A stretch of DNA of 64,000 nt from Ruminiclostridium sp. (GTDB lineage: Bacteria; Bacillota; Clostridia; Oscillospirales; Ruminococcaceae), in NCBI GenBank assembly GCA_017942025.1, contig JAGAVH010000060.1, forward strand, positions 1 to 64,000. Direction: 5' to 3'. A model generated the notes under the pieces. That model ran no database searches and had not been told where the DNA came from. It worked only from the letters and a program-made list of their open reading frames with translations. This document shows positions 43,303 to 50,921 of this stretch, in pieces (the stretch's first letter is position 1; each line of letters begins with the position of its first letter). The translations under genes were made by a program, and so were the position numbers.

Positions 43303-43330
43303 CATACCGTCGCATAAATCGGTACGACTT
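43303..43330 (-). promoter_or_regulatory. Hairpin between Shine-Dalgarno and start codon of the aminotransferase gene
   Basis: On the minus strand AAGGAGG is followed by a 9-bp stem GTCGTACCG/CGGTATGAC (one G-T pair) and only then by the ATG at 43289. Folding would shorten the effective spacing from about 43 to about 15 bases. A nine-codon leader frame (ATG CGA CGG TAT ...) also ends in TGA overlapping the start codon. Confidence 0.5.
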
Positions 43331-43406
43331 TTCCTCCTTATTTTGATATTTTGTAAATCGGGTGAACGGTTCCATTGGGTAAAAAACCGTGATTACAATC
43401 GAAATA

Positions 43407-43435
43407 ATTTTATCACAAAACTATAGAAATTGCAA
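43407..43435 (-). promoter_or_regulatory. Promoter of the aminotransferase-trpS operon
   Basis: TTGCAA (43435-43430), 17 bases, TAAAAT (43412-43407) on the minus strand; the leader is about 115 bases long. Confidence 0.65.
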
Positions 43436-43528
43436 TAGTTTTTTCCTATATTTAATATAAAGGCTGTAATTTTCTGCTTATATAAGAAAAGTTGCAATCG
43501 TTTTCACAAAATTTAATTGGGAATTCTG

Positions 43529-43557
43529 TTGACAAAGCCGATTTATTGATTTATAAT
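43529..43557 (+). promoter_or_regulatory. Consensus promoter of the DUF4870 gene
   Basis: Perfect TTGACA (43529-43534), 17 bases, perfect TATAAT (43552-43557). The leader then holds a small hairpin CCGAC/GTCGG and AGGAGGT. Confidence 0.88.
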
Positions 43558-43613
43558 TTTAATTACGGAAAGGTCCGACAAAAGTCGGTAAAAATTCAGG
43601 AGGTAAAATAAAA

Positions 43614-44024
43614 ATGGCAGAAAACAATTTTGAAGAAATGGCTAAGGATGTTTTAAACACAGCCGACACAACAAGCAGCTTCGATCAGAATGATATCGAG
43701 AGCAACAAGATTATGGCAGTTCTCGCTTATATCGGTATTCTCTTCCTCATCCCCCTGCTCGTAGCAAAGGATTCCAAGTTTGCAAAGTTCCACACAAATC
43801 AGGGTATCGTACTCTTCATCGCTGACATCGCAATCGGCGTTGTTATCACTATCGTAGCCATCATTCTTGCATTCATCCCCGTTGTTGGTCCTATCATCGC
43901 AGCTATCGTAAGCGGCGTACTCGGTCTTGCAATCTTCGCACTCATGATCCTCGGTATCATCAATGCAGCTACAGGTAAGGCTAAGGAGCTTCCCCTTATC
44001 GGCAAGATCAAGATTTTAAAGTAA
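43614..44024 (+). CDS. DUF4870-like small membrane protein
   Basis: 136 aa. A cytoplasmic N-terminus of about 30 acidic residues precedes NKIMAVLAYIGILFLIPLLV, the signature KFAKFHTNQGIVLF, and two further membrane spans (IAIGVVITIVAIILAFIPVV; AAIVSGVLGLAIFALMILGI). This matches DUF4870/TMEM-like proteins of unknown function. Promoter, strong ribosome-binding site and regular codon use suggest high expression. It stands alone, ending in a bidirectional terminator at 44041-44070. Confidence 0.85.
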   Translation: MAENNFEEMAKDVLNTADTTSSFDQNDIESNKIMAVLAYIGILFLIPLLVAKDSKFAKFHTNQGIVLFIADIAIGVVITIVAIILAFIPVVGPIIAAIVSGVLGLAIFALMILGIINAATGKAKELPLIGKIKILK

Positions 44025-44040
44025 TCCTTTCTGAAAATAA

Positions 44041-44070
44041 AAATCACCGTAGCGATACGGTGATTTTTTG
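44041..44070. terminator. Bidirectional terminator between DUF4870 gene and queT
   Basis: 11-bp stem AAATCACCGTA/TACGGTGATTT with GCGA loop, T-run on the plus side and A-rich flank giving a T-run on the minus side. It serves both convergent genes. Confidence 0.88.
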
Positions 44071-44072
44071 TT

Positions 44073-44567
44073 TCAATTCTTAAAAATATTTCTTATATGT
44101 GGATTATTCAGCGAATGATACAGAAGCATTCCTAAAATTCCGCAGGAGATGAATTCTCCTATAAACACAGTTGCCGCCGAAAACCATATCGCTTCGGGTA
44201 CTCCGTAGGCGTAGGTCAGGATAATCGGGATTATTACTGTGTTTGAAAGAATCGCAGGCAGGGGTAACAGCCATTTTGATTTTCTTCTTAACAGGTAGGT
44301 ACCGACTGCACCTATAAGAGTTGCAAGACTGCCGAAAATGACATCCCAGATAACTGCTCCGCAAAGCAGATTTGAAATAAGACAGCCTATAAACAGTCCC
44401 GGCACGGCGGCAGGCATAAAGGCAGGGAGCACACATAAAGCCTCCGACAGCCTTATCTGTATAACACCGCTTGCAAGTCCCGTCATATTCACAATGTAGG
44501 TCAGCACAACGTAAATAGCCGCAACCATAGAAGCCTGTGTTATATACAGCGCTTTTTTGTTTTTCAT
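44073..44567 (-). CDS. queT: QueT-family queuosine precursor transporter
   Basis: 164 aa, with five or six membrane helices, the S-component of an ECF-type importer for preQ1/preQ0-like queuosine precursors. Family landmarks: ASMVAAIYVVLTYIV, the conserved VIQIRLSEALCVLPAF, ISNLLCGAVIWDVIFGSLATLIGA, and FIGEFISCGILGMLLYH. Met at 44567 is favoured because AAAGGA precedes it; the longer frame would translate the riboswitch. The ECF energising subunits are not nearby and are probably shared. Control by a preQ1 element at 44578-44638 supports the assignment. Confidence 0.9.
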   Translation of the reverse strand: MKNKKALYITQASMVAAIYVVLTYIVNMTGLASGVIQIRLSEALCVLPAFMPAAVPGLFIGCLISNLLCGAVIWDVIFGSLATLIGAVGTYLLRRKSKWLLPLPAILSNTVIIPIILTYAYGVPEAIWFSAATVFIGEFISCGILGMLLYHSLNNPHIRNIFKN

Positions 44568-44577
44568 TATTCTGTTT

Positions 44578-44638
44578 TCCTTTCGTAGTTTTGTTTTATC
44601 CTGCAAAAGCAGGAAGGTGAGGATTTTGCGAACTCACA
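44578..44638 (-). promoter_or_regulatory. Probable preQ1 riboswitch (class I-like, with an extra hairpin)
   Basis: On the minus strand: P1 GTGAG/CTCAC (44637-44633, 44621-44617) with an 11-base loop TTCGCAAAATC. Then comes an added hairpin CCTGC-TTTT-GCAGG (44613-44600), an A-rich tail ATAAAACAAAACTA, and CGAAAGGA. Loop TTCG is complementary to CGAA beside the Shine-Dalgarno, so a pseudoknot could hide the ribosome-binding site. Loop and tail resemble class I preQ1 aptamers (UCGCA..UAAC; AACAAAAC). The position ahead of queT supports it. Confidence 0.65.
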
Positions 44639-44645
44639 AGGAAAA

Positions 44646-44674
44646 AGTATAACACTGATTTTCGGAAAATTCAA
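44646..44674 (-). promoter_or_regulatory. Promoter of queT
   Basis: TTGAAT (44674-44669), 17 bases, TATACT (44651-44646) on the minus strand, immediately upstream of the probable preQ1 aptamer. Confidence 0.72.
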
Positions 44675-44754
44675 GACCTTTATGTCAAAAAATCCGTAAA
44701 TTGGAGAAAAAACAGACGAAATAAAAAAATTTCTTAAAATTTATGTGAAAACTC

Positions 44755-44783
44755 TTAACATTTTTGCTTTTTTGTGATATACT
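44755..44783 (+). promoter_or_regulatory. Promoter of the PBP1a gene
   Basis: TTAACA (44755-44760), 17 bases, TATACT (44778-44783), 105 bases ahead of the ATG. Confidence 0.7.
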
Positions 44784-44888
44784 TTATAAGTAAGCTGAAA
44801 AACTATACTCAAAAACAGACACTTGTAAAAAATATAGTTACATAAAATCAACCGTTATAACGGTTTACCTTTAAGAGGATGATATAAT

Positions 44889-47378
44889 ATGAGCGATAAC
44901 AAAAAGATACAGTATCTTGATCTCGACGACGAGCTTCAGGAAACAAAACCCAAAAAGAAAAAATCTAAAAATCAGAAGAATAACACTCTCGAAACTATTA
45001 AAAAGGTTATGGGTGTTATAGGCACCACTTTTTTAAGCCTTATTCTGATAGTTATAATCACCATCTGTATTGTAGCTACAGCGCTTGTAGTTTATGTAAT
45101 GCAGTTTGCGGATACTGCCTTTGACGTTGACTTAAAGAACGTTGAGCTCAGCTACACAAGCTTTATTTACGCCAACGACAAAAACGGCAATGTGGTGGAA
45201 ATCAAGCGACTTTCAGGTGACGAAAACAGAATCTGGGCAGATATGGAGATAATTCCCCAGCATCTCCAGGACGCTTACACCTCCACCGAGGACCAGCGCT
45301 TCTACGAGCATGAGGGTGTAGACTGGAGAAGAACCGTAAGCGTTACCATATCCACACTCTTTAACGGCTATGGTCAGGGTGGTTCTACCATCACACAGCA
45401 GCTTGTAAAGAATATCACAGGTGACGACAGAGTAACCCCCGAAAGAAAGATACGTGAGATATTCCGTGCGCTGACTCTTGAAACAAGATATACAAAGATA
45501 GATATACTGGAGGCATACCTCAACCGGGTACCTCTGGGCGGTACCGTTTATGGTGTAGGTTCTGCCGCATATCACTATTTCGGCAAAACGGTTGACCAGC
45601 TTACTATTGCAGAAAGTGCAATACTTGCAGGTATAACTCCCTCTCCCAGTGTACTGAATCCCTATGCGGATTTAGCAGAATCCAAGAGAAAACAGCTGTA
45701 TGTTCTTCAGAATATGTACAATCAGGGACTTATCACAACTGATGAGTATGAAGAAGCAAAGAAGGAGCAGGTTAAATTCCGTCTTATCGTAGCAGGCGAC
45801 GCCTACGGCTATACCGATCCCAGATACGAGGAATACTACGGCACAAACGAGGATAACGAAAGCACAAGCGAAAGCGAAAACGAAAACCTCACCGATAACG
45901 AAAACGAGAATGAAGCCGAGGGTGAAGGCACCGATACAGAGAGCGATGTACTCTATGACGATGTGGACACCTACGAGGCATATCGTTGGGATGAATACGA
46001 AATCTCCCAGAACTGGTATGTAGACGCAGCTATCGAGCAGGTTATCGAGGACCTTGCCAAGGCAAAGGGACTTACCTATGCCGAAGCAAAGGAAGACCTC
46101 TATAAGGGCGGCTACAAGATATATCTCAATATGGATATGGAGATACAGGAAAAGCTGGAGGAATTCTACCGCGATCCTGATAACTTCTTCTACAGCTACG
46201 ACAAGCAGGCGATAGAAGAAAACCTTATCCAGAGCGCCTTTGTACTCACCGACTACAGAGGAACCGTTGTAGCTCTTGCAGGCGGCATCGGTGATAAGCC
46301 CGGTGACAGCTGCTTCAACAGAGCAACTCAGGCTATACTGCCTATCGGTTCTACCATGAAGCCTATCTCGGTTTATGGTCAGGCTATCGACCAGAATCTT
46401 GTAACCTATTCTTCAATGATATATGACAAGGCTATAAAGCTCCCTGACGGAAGCACATGGCCCATGAACTTTGAATATGACTACGGTGTACAGATTGACG
46501 GTAAAAACATCTACCTTCCTGTATGGGACGCGGTTGCCCAGTCAAAGAATACCATCGCGGTAAGACTCTGCGAGGCGCTGGGTATTGACACCTGCTTCAA
46601 CTTCCTTACAGAGAAGCTTGGTGTTACTTCTCTCGACTACACCTATGACAGACAGTATTCTCCTATAGCTCTCGGTCAGCTTACCTATGGTATGACTCTT
46701 TTAGAGCTTGCAGGAACATATCAGATGTTCGGCAGCGGCGGCGTGTACTATGAACAGAAATTATACAGTGTTATCACAGACTACAATGACAATGTGGTAC
46801 TTGAACAGGAACCGCTCGGCGAAAGAGTAATGGGTGCCGACAGCGCATATATTACAAACAGAGCTATGATGCAGGTTATCAACAACCCCAACAGTTCAGG
46901 TAGCTATGCGGCAATAAAGGGAATAGAGGTAGTAGGTAAGACAGGTACCTCAAACGACGAACGTATCGTAGCCTTTGCGGGACTTACTCCCGAATATCTG
47001 GGCGTTGTACGTCTTGGTTATGACGATAACAAGAAAATAACAGGACAGAACTATATTCCTTTAGGTAAGGTATGGCACAACTTTATGGTACAGCTTGTGG
47101 ATGAAAACTCCATCAAGACTTTCCACAGAGATAGCAACGTAGTAGAAAAGAAATACTGTACAGAAACAGGTCTGCTTGCAACATCCAAGTGCACCAAGAC
47201 GGCTGTAGGCTACTATAAGAAGGACGCCCTGCCGAAGACCTGCGATTCTACGCATAAAACTATGAAGGACAGCAAATACCCCGAATACTGGAATAAGCAC
47301 GGCGGCGAAACTCTTCTTGTAAAGGATGAGCTGGGAGCGGCCGATGAGGACGAGGACAAGACCTCTCAGAGCAGATAA
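44889..47378 (+). CDS. pbp1A: Bifunctional penicillin-binding protein 1A
   Basis: 829 aa class A PBP that polymerises and cross-links peptidoglycan. A charged cytoplasmic tail and one membrane helix (LSLILIVIITICIVATALVV) come first. The GT51 transglycosylase domain starts near residue 130 (EDQRFYEHEGVDWRR, GGSTITQQLVKN, AYLNRVPLGG). The transpeptidase has Ser488-x-x-Lys491 (STMK), SKN in AQSKNTIAV, and KTGT at 684. A strongly acidic Asn/Glu/Ser-rich insert (about residues 318-355) separates the domains. The start follows AAGAGGA; a terminator follows the gene. Confidence 0.95.
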   Translation: MSDNKKIQYLDLDDELQETKPKKKKSKNQKNNTLETIKKVMGVIGTTFLSLILIVIITICIVATALVVYVMQFADTAFDVDLKNVELSYTSFIYANDKNGNVVEIKRLSGDENRIWADMEIIPQHLQDAYTSTEDQRFYEHEGVDWRRTVSVTISTLFNGYGQGGSTITQQLVKNITGDDRVTPERKIREIFRALTLETRYTKIDILEAYLNRVPLGGTVYGVGSAAYHYFGKTVDQLTIAESAILAGITPSPSVLNPYADLAESKRKQLYVLQNMYNQGLITTDEYEEAKKEQVKFRLIVAGDAYGYTDPRYEEYYGTNEDNESTSESENENLTDNENENEAEGEGTDTESDVLYDDVDTYEAYRWDEYEISQNWYVDAAIEQVIEDLAKAKGLTYAEAKEDLYKGGYKIYLNMDMEIQEKLEEFYRDPDNFFYSYDKQAIEENLIQSAFVLTDYRGTVVALAGGIGDKPGDSCFNRATQAILPIGSTMKPISVYGQAIDQNLVTYSSMIYDKAIKLPDGSTWPMNFEYDYGVQIDGKNIYLPVWDAVAQSKNTIAVRLCEALGIDTCFNFLTEKLGVTSLDYTYDRQYSPIALGQLTYGMTLLELAGTYQMFGSGGVYYEQKLYSVITDYNDNVVLEQEPLGERVMGADSAYITNRAMMQVINNPNSSGSYAAIKGIEVVGKTGTSNDERIVAFAGLTPEYLGVVRLGYDDNKKITGQNYIPLGKVWHNFMVQLVDENSIKTFHRDSNVVEKKYCTETGLLATSKCTKTAVGYYKKDALPKTCDSTHKTMKDSKYPEYWNKHGGETLLVKDELGAADEDEDKTSQSR

Positions 47379-47383
47379 ATACA

Positions 47384-47420
47384 GCCTGTGTAATTGCCAA
47401 GCGATTACACAGGCATTTTT
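47384..47420 (+). terminator. Terminator after PBP1a
   Basis: 11-bp stem GCCTGTGTAAT/ATTACACAGGC (47384-47394 and 47404-47414) followed by ATTTTT. Confidence 0.85.
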
Positions 47421-47442
47421 AAGGAAAACAAGGAGAAGATAT

Positions 47443-48567
47443 ATGACATTCAGAATGACTGCACCCTGCCATTTCGGACTGGAAAAAACCCTTTCCTTTG
47501 AGGTGAAGAAAATAGGCGGCGAGGATATACAGGTAAGCGATGGACGAGTAGATTTCTCGGGCGATGAAAGAGTGCTTGTAAGAGCCAATATGTGTCTTTC
47601 CATAGCGGAAAGAGTTGCGATTGTCCTGGCACAGTTTAAAGCAAGGACCTTCGAGGAGCTTTTTCAGGGAGTAAAAAATGTTGCTATTGAGCAGTATGTG
47701 GGCAAGTTTGATAAATTCCCGATAAAGGGTTTTTCTCTTAATTCAAAGCTTTCCAGCGTTCCTGCCTGTCAGAAGATTATCAAAAAGGCTATGGTAGAAA
47801 GAATGAAGAGCGTATATAAGATAGGCTTTTTCCAGGAAACCGACAACCTTTATCAGTTCCGCTTTTCCATTATGAAGGATAATGTTATATTTACCCTTGA
47901 TACAACGGGCGAGGGACTGCATAAAAGAGGCTACCGCCGTTTTTCCAATGCCGCACCGATTAAGGAAACCTTAGCGGCAGGTATTGTGGATTTAGCAAGG
48001 ATACGTGACAGAGATGTTATCTGCGATCCCTTTTGCGGAAGCGGAACATTGCTTATAGAATCGGCTATAAAGGCACTCGGCATTCCGCCCTGCCTTAATC
48101 GTGAATTTACCGCTATGAGTTGGGAAATAATCCCGAAGGAGATATGGGACGAGGAAAGAGAAAAGCTCCGTGAGGGGATAAAGAAGGATGTCAGCTTCAG
48201 AGCCTATGGCTTTGATATCGATCCTGAAGCGGTAAAGCTTACCAGAGACAACGCCGAAAAGGCGGGCGTTGCAGAATATATCACCGTAGAATGTCGTGAT
48301 ATCAAGGATTTCAGCTATCCCGATGACGTAAACTGTGTTCTGTGCAATCCCCCCTATGGCGAGAGAATGCTGGAGCAGGAGCAGGCAAGAGAAATTTATA
48401 AAGTAATGGGCAAAAGGATGCTCCCTCTTGATGACAGAAGAATGTTCGTGATAACTCCCGATGAAGAGTTTCAGAATCTCTTCGGAGAAAAGGCGGACAA
48501 GAACAGAAAGCTTTATAATGGTATGCTGCTTTGCAGATTATATAGCTATCTCCCTTCTAAAAAGTAG
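47443..48567 (+). CDS. THUMP-domain rRNA guanine-N2 methyltransferase (RlmL/YpsC-like)
   Basis: 374 aa. An N-terminal ferredoxin-like/THUMP RNA-binding half (FRMTAPCHFGLEKTLSFEV; RANMCLSIAERV) precedes a class I SAM methyltransferase with motif I DPFCGSGTLLIESA near residue 197 and catalytic NPPYGER near 303. This is the bacterial RlmL-N/YpsC group that methylates 23S rRNA. The start at 47443 follows AAGGAGAAG; the longer frame from 47326 overlaps PBP1a out of frame and lacks a ribosome-binding site. There is no fused RlmK domain. An element remnant and a terminator follow it. Confidence 0.9.
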   Translation: MTFRMTAPCHFGLEKTLSFEVKKIGGEDIQVSDGRVDFSGDERVLVRANMCLSIAERVAIVLAQFKARTFEELFQGVKNVAIEQYVGKFDKFPIKGFSLNSKLSSVPACQKIIKKAMVERMKSVYKIGFFQETDNLYQFRFSIMKDNVIFTLDTTGEGLHKRGYRRFSNAAPIKETLAAGIVDLARIRDRDVICDPFCGSGTLLIESAIKALGIPPCLNREFTAMSWEIIPKEIWDEEREKLREGIKKDVSFRAYGFDIDPEAVKLTRDNAEKAGVAEYITVECRDIKDFSYPDDVNCVLCNPPYGERMLEQEQAREIYKVMGKRMLPLDDRRMFVITPDEEFQNLFGEKADKNRKLYNGMLLCRLYSYLPSKK

Positions 48568-48582
48568 TATAAAACAAGGGAA

Positions 48583-48628
48583 TTTGTCTACACGCTGAAC
48601 CGATGAAGTTATGCTTCATCGGTTTATT
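48583..48628. mobile_element. Remnant end of the structured MITE-like element
   Basis: TTTGTCTACACGCTG (48583-48597) is the exact reverse complement of the left terminal repeat of copy B. It abuts a terminator hairpin AACCGATGAAG/CTTCATCGGTT (48598-48608 and 48614-48624), just as the ends of copies A and B abut theirs. The rest of the element and the second direct repeat are missing. Confidence 0.65.
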
Positions 48629-48633
48629 TTTTT
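48598..48633 (+). terminator. Terminator after the rRNA methyltransferase gene
   Basis: 11-bp stem AACCGATGAAG/CTTCATCGGTT with a TTATG loop, followed by TATTTTTTT. Confidence 0.88.
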
Positions 48634-48663
48634 AAAAAATATATAAAATTTTTTAAAAACCTC

Positions 48664-48692
48664 TTGACAAATCGACATAAAGTGATTATACT
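48664..48692 (+). promoter_or_regulatory. Promoter of the YtrA-type operon
   Basis: Perfect TTGACA (48664-48669), 17 bases, TATACT (48687-48692). Confidence 0.82.
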
Positions 48693-48732
48693 GTATATAT
48701 AACACATAAACAGTTACGAACACCGTATATAC
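48693..48732. promoter_or_regulatory. Candidate GntR (YtrA-type) operator
   Basis: Two related sites, GTATATAT at 48693-48700 and the palindrome GTATATAC at 48725-48732, are 32 bases apart (about three helical turns) and lie immediately downstream of the -10 box. The encoded GntR regulator is the natural candidate to bind them and repress its own operon; binding is inferred. Confidence 0.45.
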
Positions 48733-48758
48733 ACTTTAATGAAAAAGGAGTTTTTATT

Positions 48759-48917
48759 ATGAGAAAAATAATACTTATCGTAGCCCTTGCCTGGTCGGCA
48801 ATCAATCTCACAATCGGTCTTATAAACGGAGTTGATTTAAACACACCCTCTATAATAATACCGATATTATTAGCATTAGTTATGGGACTTAAAAAGGTTA
48901 CAAGAAAAGCAGGATAA
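48759..48917 (+). CDS. Small membrane protein, 52 aa
   Basis: Reading from ATG at 48759 behind AAAAAGGAG gives 52 residues: MRKIILIVALAWSAINLTIG begins the first hydrophobic segment, PSIIIPILLALVMG is the second, and the end is basic (KKVTRKAG). Two short membrane helices are likely. It is the first gene of the YtrA-type operon and ends 17 bp before the GntR gene. I do not know a family. Such mini-proteins in this position may be accessory subunits of the ABC transporter, which is inference from position. Confidence 0.7.
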   Translation: MRKIILIVALAWSAINLTIGLINGVDLNTPSIIIPILLALVMGLKKVTRKAG

Positions 48918-48934
48918 TACGAAAGGAGTAAGGT

Positions 48935-49303
48935 ATGAAGATTCTACAGAATTCAGACATCCCTATCTACAAGCAGATAGCGACACAATTCAAGGAGCAG
49001 ATTATGAATGCAGAAATCAAGGAGGGCGAATATCTCCCCTCGATAAGAGGACTTGCAAAGGATCTTAAAATAAGCGTCATCACTACTATGAAGGCTTATG
49101 AGGAGCTGGAAGGCGAAGGTCTTATCAAGGCAGTTCAGGGCAAGGGATATATAGTAAACGCTCAGGATACTGAGATGATAAAGGAACAGCATATGCGACT
49201 TTTGGAACAGCATCTGCAGAACGCCATAGACAGCTCAAAGCTGGCAGGCGCATCACTTGACGAAATGATTTCAATGCTCAAGGTCTTATATACAATGGAA
49301 TAA
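48935..49303 (+). CDS. GntR-family transcriptional regulator, YtrA subfamily
   Basis: 122 aa. The winged helix-turn-helix (IPIYKQIATQFKEQIMNAEIKEGEYLPSIRGLAKDLKIS) occupies residues 8-75. A short C-terminal helical tail replaces the usual large effector domain, as in YtrA. Regulators of this subfamily repress adjacent ABC transporter operons and respond to cell-wall-active antibiotics in some species. GAAAGGAG precedes the ATG. It should regulate the promoter at 48664-48692 through the GTATA-containing sites. Confidence 0.93.
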   Translation: MKILQNSDIPIYKQIATQFKEQIMNAEIKEGEYLPSIRGLAKDLKISVITTMKAYEELEGEGLIKAVQGKGYIVNAQDTEMIKEQHMRLLEQHLQNAIDSSKLAGASLDEMISMLKVLYTME

Positions 49304-49316
49304 GGAGACAGAAAAA

Positions 49317-50195
49317 ATGACTAACGTTATAGAAACAAAGGGACTTACAAAAACCTACGGTAAGGATTTTAAGATGGGCGGTCTTGATTTAGGCTTTCCC
49401 AAGGGCTTTGCAACAGCACTTATCGGTGCCAACGGTGCAGGTAAGACAACCCTTATGGATATACTCTGCGGTATCACCGCAAAGACAGAGGGCGAGGTAA
49501 AATACTTCGGCAAGGCAACAGACGTTGACGATGAAAACGTAAAGGACAGAATCGGCTACTGCTCCTCTCAGGGTTTATTCCCTCCCAACTGGACAATAAA
49601 GGATATAATCTCCTCTATGAGCTGTGCTTTTGATGACTTTGACAAGGACAGATTCATAAAGCTTCTTGAAGAGATGAACGTAGAGCTTGGCAAGAAGAAT
49701 AAAAAGGCGTTATACAAATTATCCGACGGCAACAAGATGAGAGTATATTTAGCCTCCGTTTTTGCAAGAAGAACGAATCTGCTTGTGCTTGACGAGCCCG
49801 GCTCTTCTCTCGATCCTCTGATGCGTGACAGGCTCTGCGACCGCTTCCGTGATTATCTTGACGCAGGCGACGGAGAAAACAGCATCATCTTCTCAACTCA
49901 CAACATTGCCGATATGGAATATGCCGCTGACTACGCCATCTTTATGGATAAGGGACAGGTAATCGAGCAGGGCTTTATCGAACAGTTAAAGGAAAAATAT
50001 ATAATCGTCAGCGCAGACGCAGAGGACAAGGGTAAGATCGCAGGTCTTATGCTGACAGTACATAGCTCACGCAGTACAGTAACAGGTCTTGCACTTGCGG
50101 AAAATCGTGAAAAGCTTACTGCCGCAGGTGCGGTATGCGAAAACCCCACACTCCAGCAGTTAAGCGTTGAGCTGCTCAAGATGGCGGAAGAATAA
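49317..50195 (+). CDS. ABC transporter ATP-binding protein (YtrB-like)
   Basis: 292 aa. Walker A GANGAGKTTLMD near residue 38, a divergent signature LSDGNKMRVYLA near 138, Walker B LLVLDEPGSSLDP and the switch His in STHNIAD. The C-terminal domain (180-292) is typical of YtrB/BcrA-type ATPases. It should energise the two membrane proteins encoded next. The Asp-Gly-Asn replacement in the LSGGQ motif is common in this group. The gap to the GntR gene is 13 bp and to the next gene 6 bp. Confidence 0.93.
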   Translation: MTNVIETKGLTKTYGKDFKMGGLDLGFPKGFATALIGANGAGKTTLMDILCGITAKTEGEVKYFGKATDVDDENVKDRIGYCSSQGLFPPNWTIKDIISSMSCAFDDFDKDRFIKLLEEMNVELGKKNKKALYKLSDGNKMRVYLASVFARRTNLLVLDEPGSSLDPLMRDRLCDRFRDYLDAGDGENSIIFSTHNIADMEYAADYAIFMDKGQVIEQGFIEQLKEKYIIVSADAEDKGKIAGLMLTVHSSRSTVTGLALAENREKLTAAGAVCENPTLQQLSVELLKMAEE

Positions 50196-50201
50196 TGGCA
50201 G

Positions 50202-50912
50202 GTGAAATATATGAAAAGCTTTAAAATATTTTCAGGCAGATACATACTGCGTATGCTGATTATTCTGCCTTTGGTATGGTTATTATGCTACGGTACGGGC
50301 TTTGCTATCGGTACGATAGCTGGCAATATGGAGTCTGATAACGAGTCCTCGGTGACAGAAGAGATCGAGCCCGAAGAAGAGGACGAAGGTTTTATAGAAG
50401 GCTTTATGAGTAGTGCCTTTGCGATGATGGGTGGAATCACGGTAATCTCTACCACGGGTATTATTGCAAACTATATGTTCAGAACTGACGGTAGTAAGTA
50501 CGTAAGAACGATAAGAAACAGTCACAAGCATTATACAAAGGCTTACGGCATTACCGCAGTAGCTTCAATATTCAGCGCAGTTATCGGTTGTTTTGCACTG
50601 TGCCTTATCTCTAACGTTATACTGGAGCTTCCTATAATCACAGATCAGCTTATAAGCACGGTATTATGCACGGTTATTTCATCCGCTCTTGCCAATATTA
50701 TCATTTCCTTTATGTTCTTTGTAAAGAGCAGTACGGTAAGAGGTATTCTTTTAGTCGCAACTATGATATCGACGATGATAATAAGCCTTATTATATCGGA
50801 AAACGTAGCTCTGAACTTTATTGTAGTAATTGTCGCCGTATCACTGGTGCTTTTTATAGCGGCACTTATTGTAGCAACAAAAAGAATCCAGCGCAGATGG
50901 TTATTTGACTAA
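50202..50912 (+). CDS. Membrane subunit of the YtrA-type ABC transporter (first)
   Basis: 236 aa with six predicted membrane helices and an acidic loop (SVTEEIEPEEEDEGF) near residue 50-65. There is no sequence motif beyond hydrophobicity; the position directly after the ATPase gene and the helix number make it a permease. The first ATG (50202) has GGCAGGTG upstream; a second Met three codons later is possible. Part of the operon starting at 48664. Confidence 0.75.
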   Translation: MKYMKSFKIFSGRYILRMLIILPLVWLLCYGTGFAIGTIAGNMESDNESSVTEEIEPEEEDEGFIEGFMSSAFAMMGGITVISTTGIIANYMFRTDGSKYVRTIRNSHKHYTKAYGITAVASIFSAVIGCFALCLISNVILELPIITDQLISTVLCTVISSALANIIISFMFFVKSSTVRGILLVATMISTMIISLIISENVALNFIVVIVAVSLVLFIAALIVATKRIQRRWLFD

Positions 50913-50921
50913 GGAGGACGT

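Larger units (their letters stand above)
43290..43613. other. Divergent intergenic region with two promoters and a structured leader
   Basis: Contains the minus-strand aminotransferase promoter (43407-43435), its leader hairpin (43303-43330) and the plus-strand DUF4870 promoter (43529-43557), listed separately. No further gene is seen. Confidence 0.6.
44639..44888. other. Divergent control region between queT and PBP1a
   Basis: Contains the queT promoter (44646-44674) and the PBP1a promoter (44755-44783). The PBP1a leader of about 100 bases includes AACCGTTATAACGGTT near 44851-44866, a near-palindrome; no gene is seen. Confidence 0.5.

Noticed and set aside
47326-47442. Longer start for the rRNA methyltransferase
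   Set aside because: The upstream 39 codons overlap the PBP1a end and its terminator, and AAGGAGAAG precedes the later ATG at 47443.
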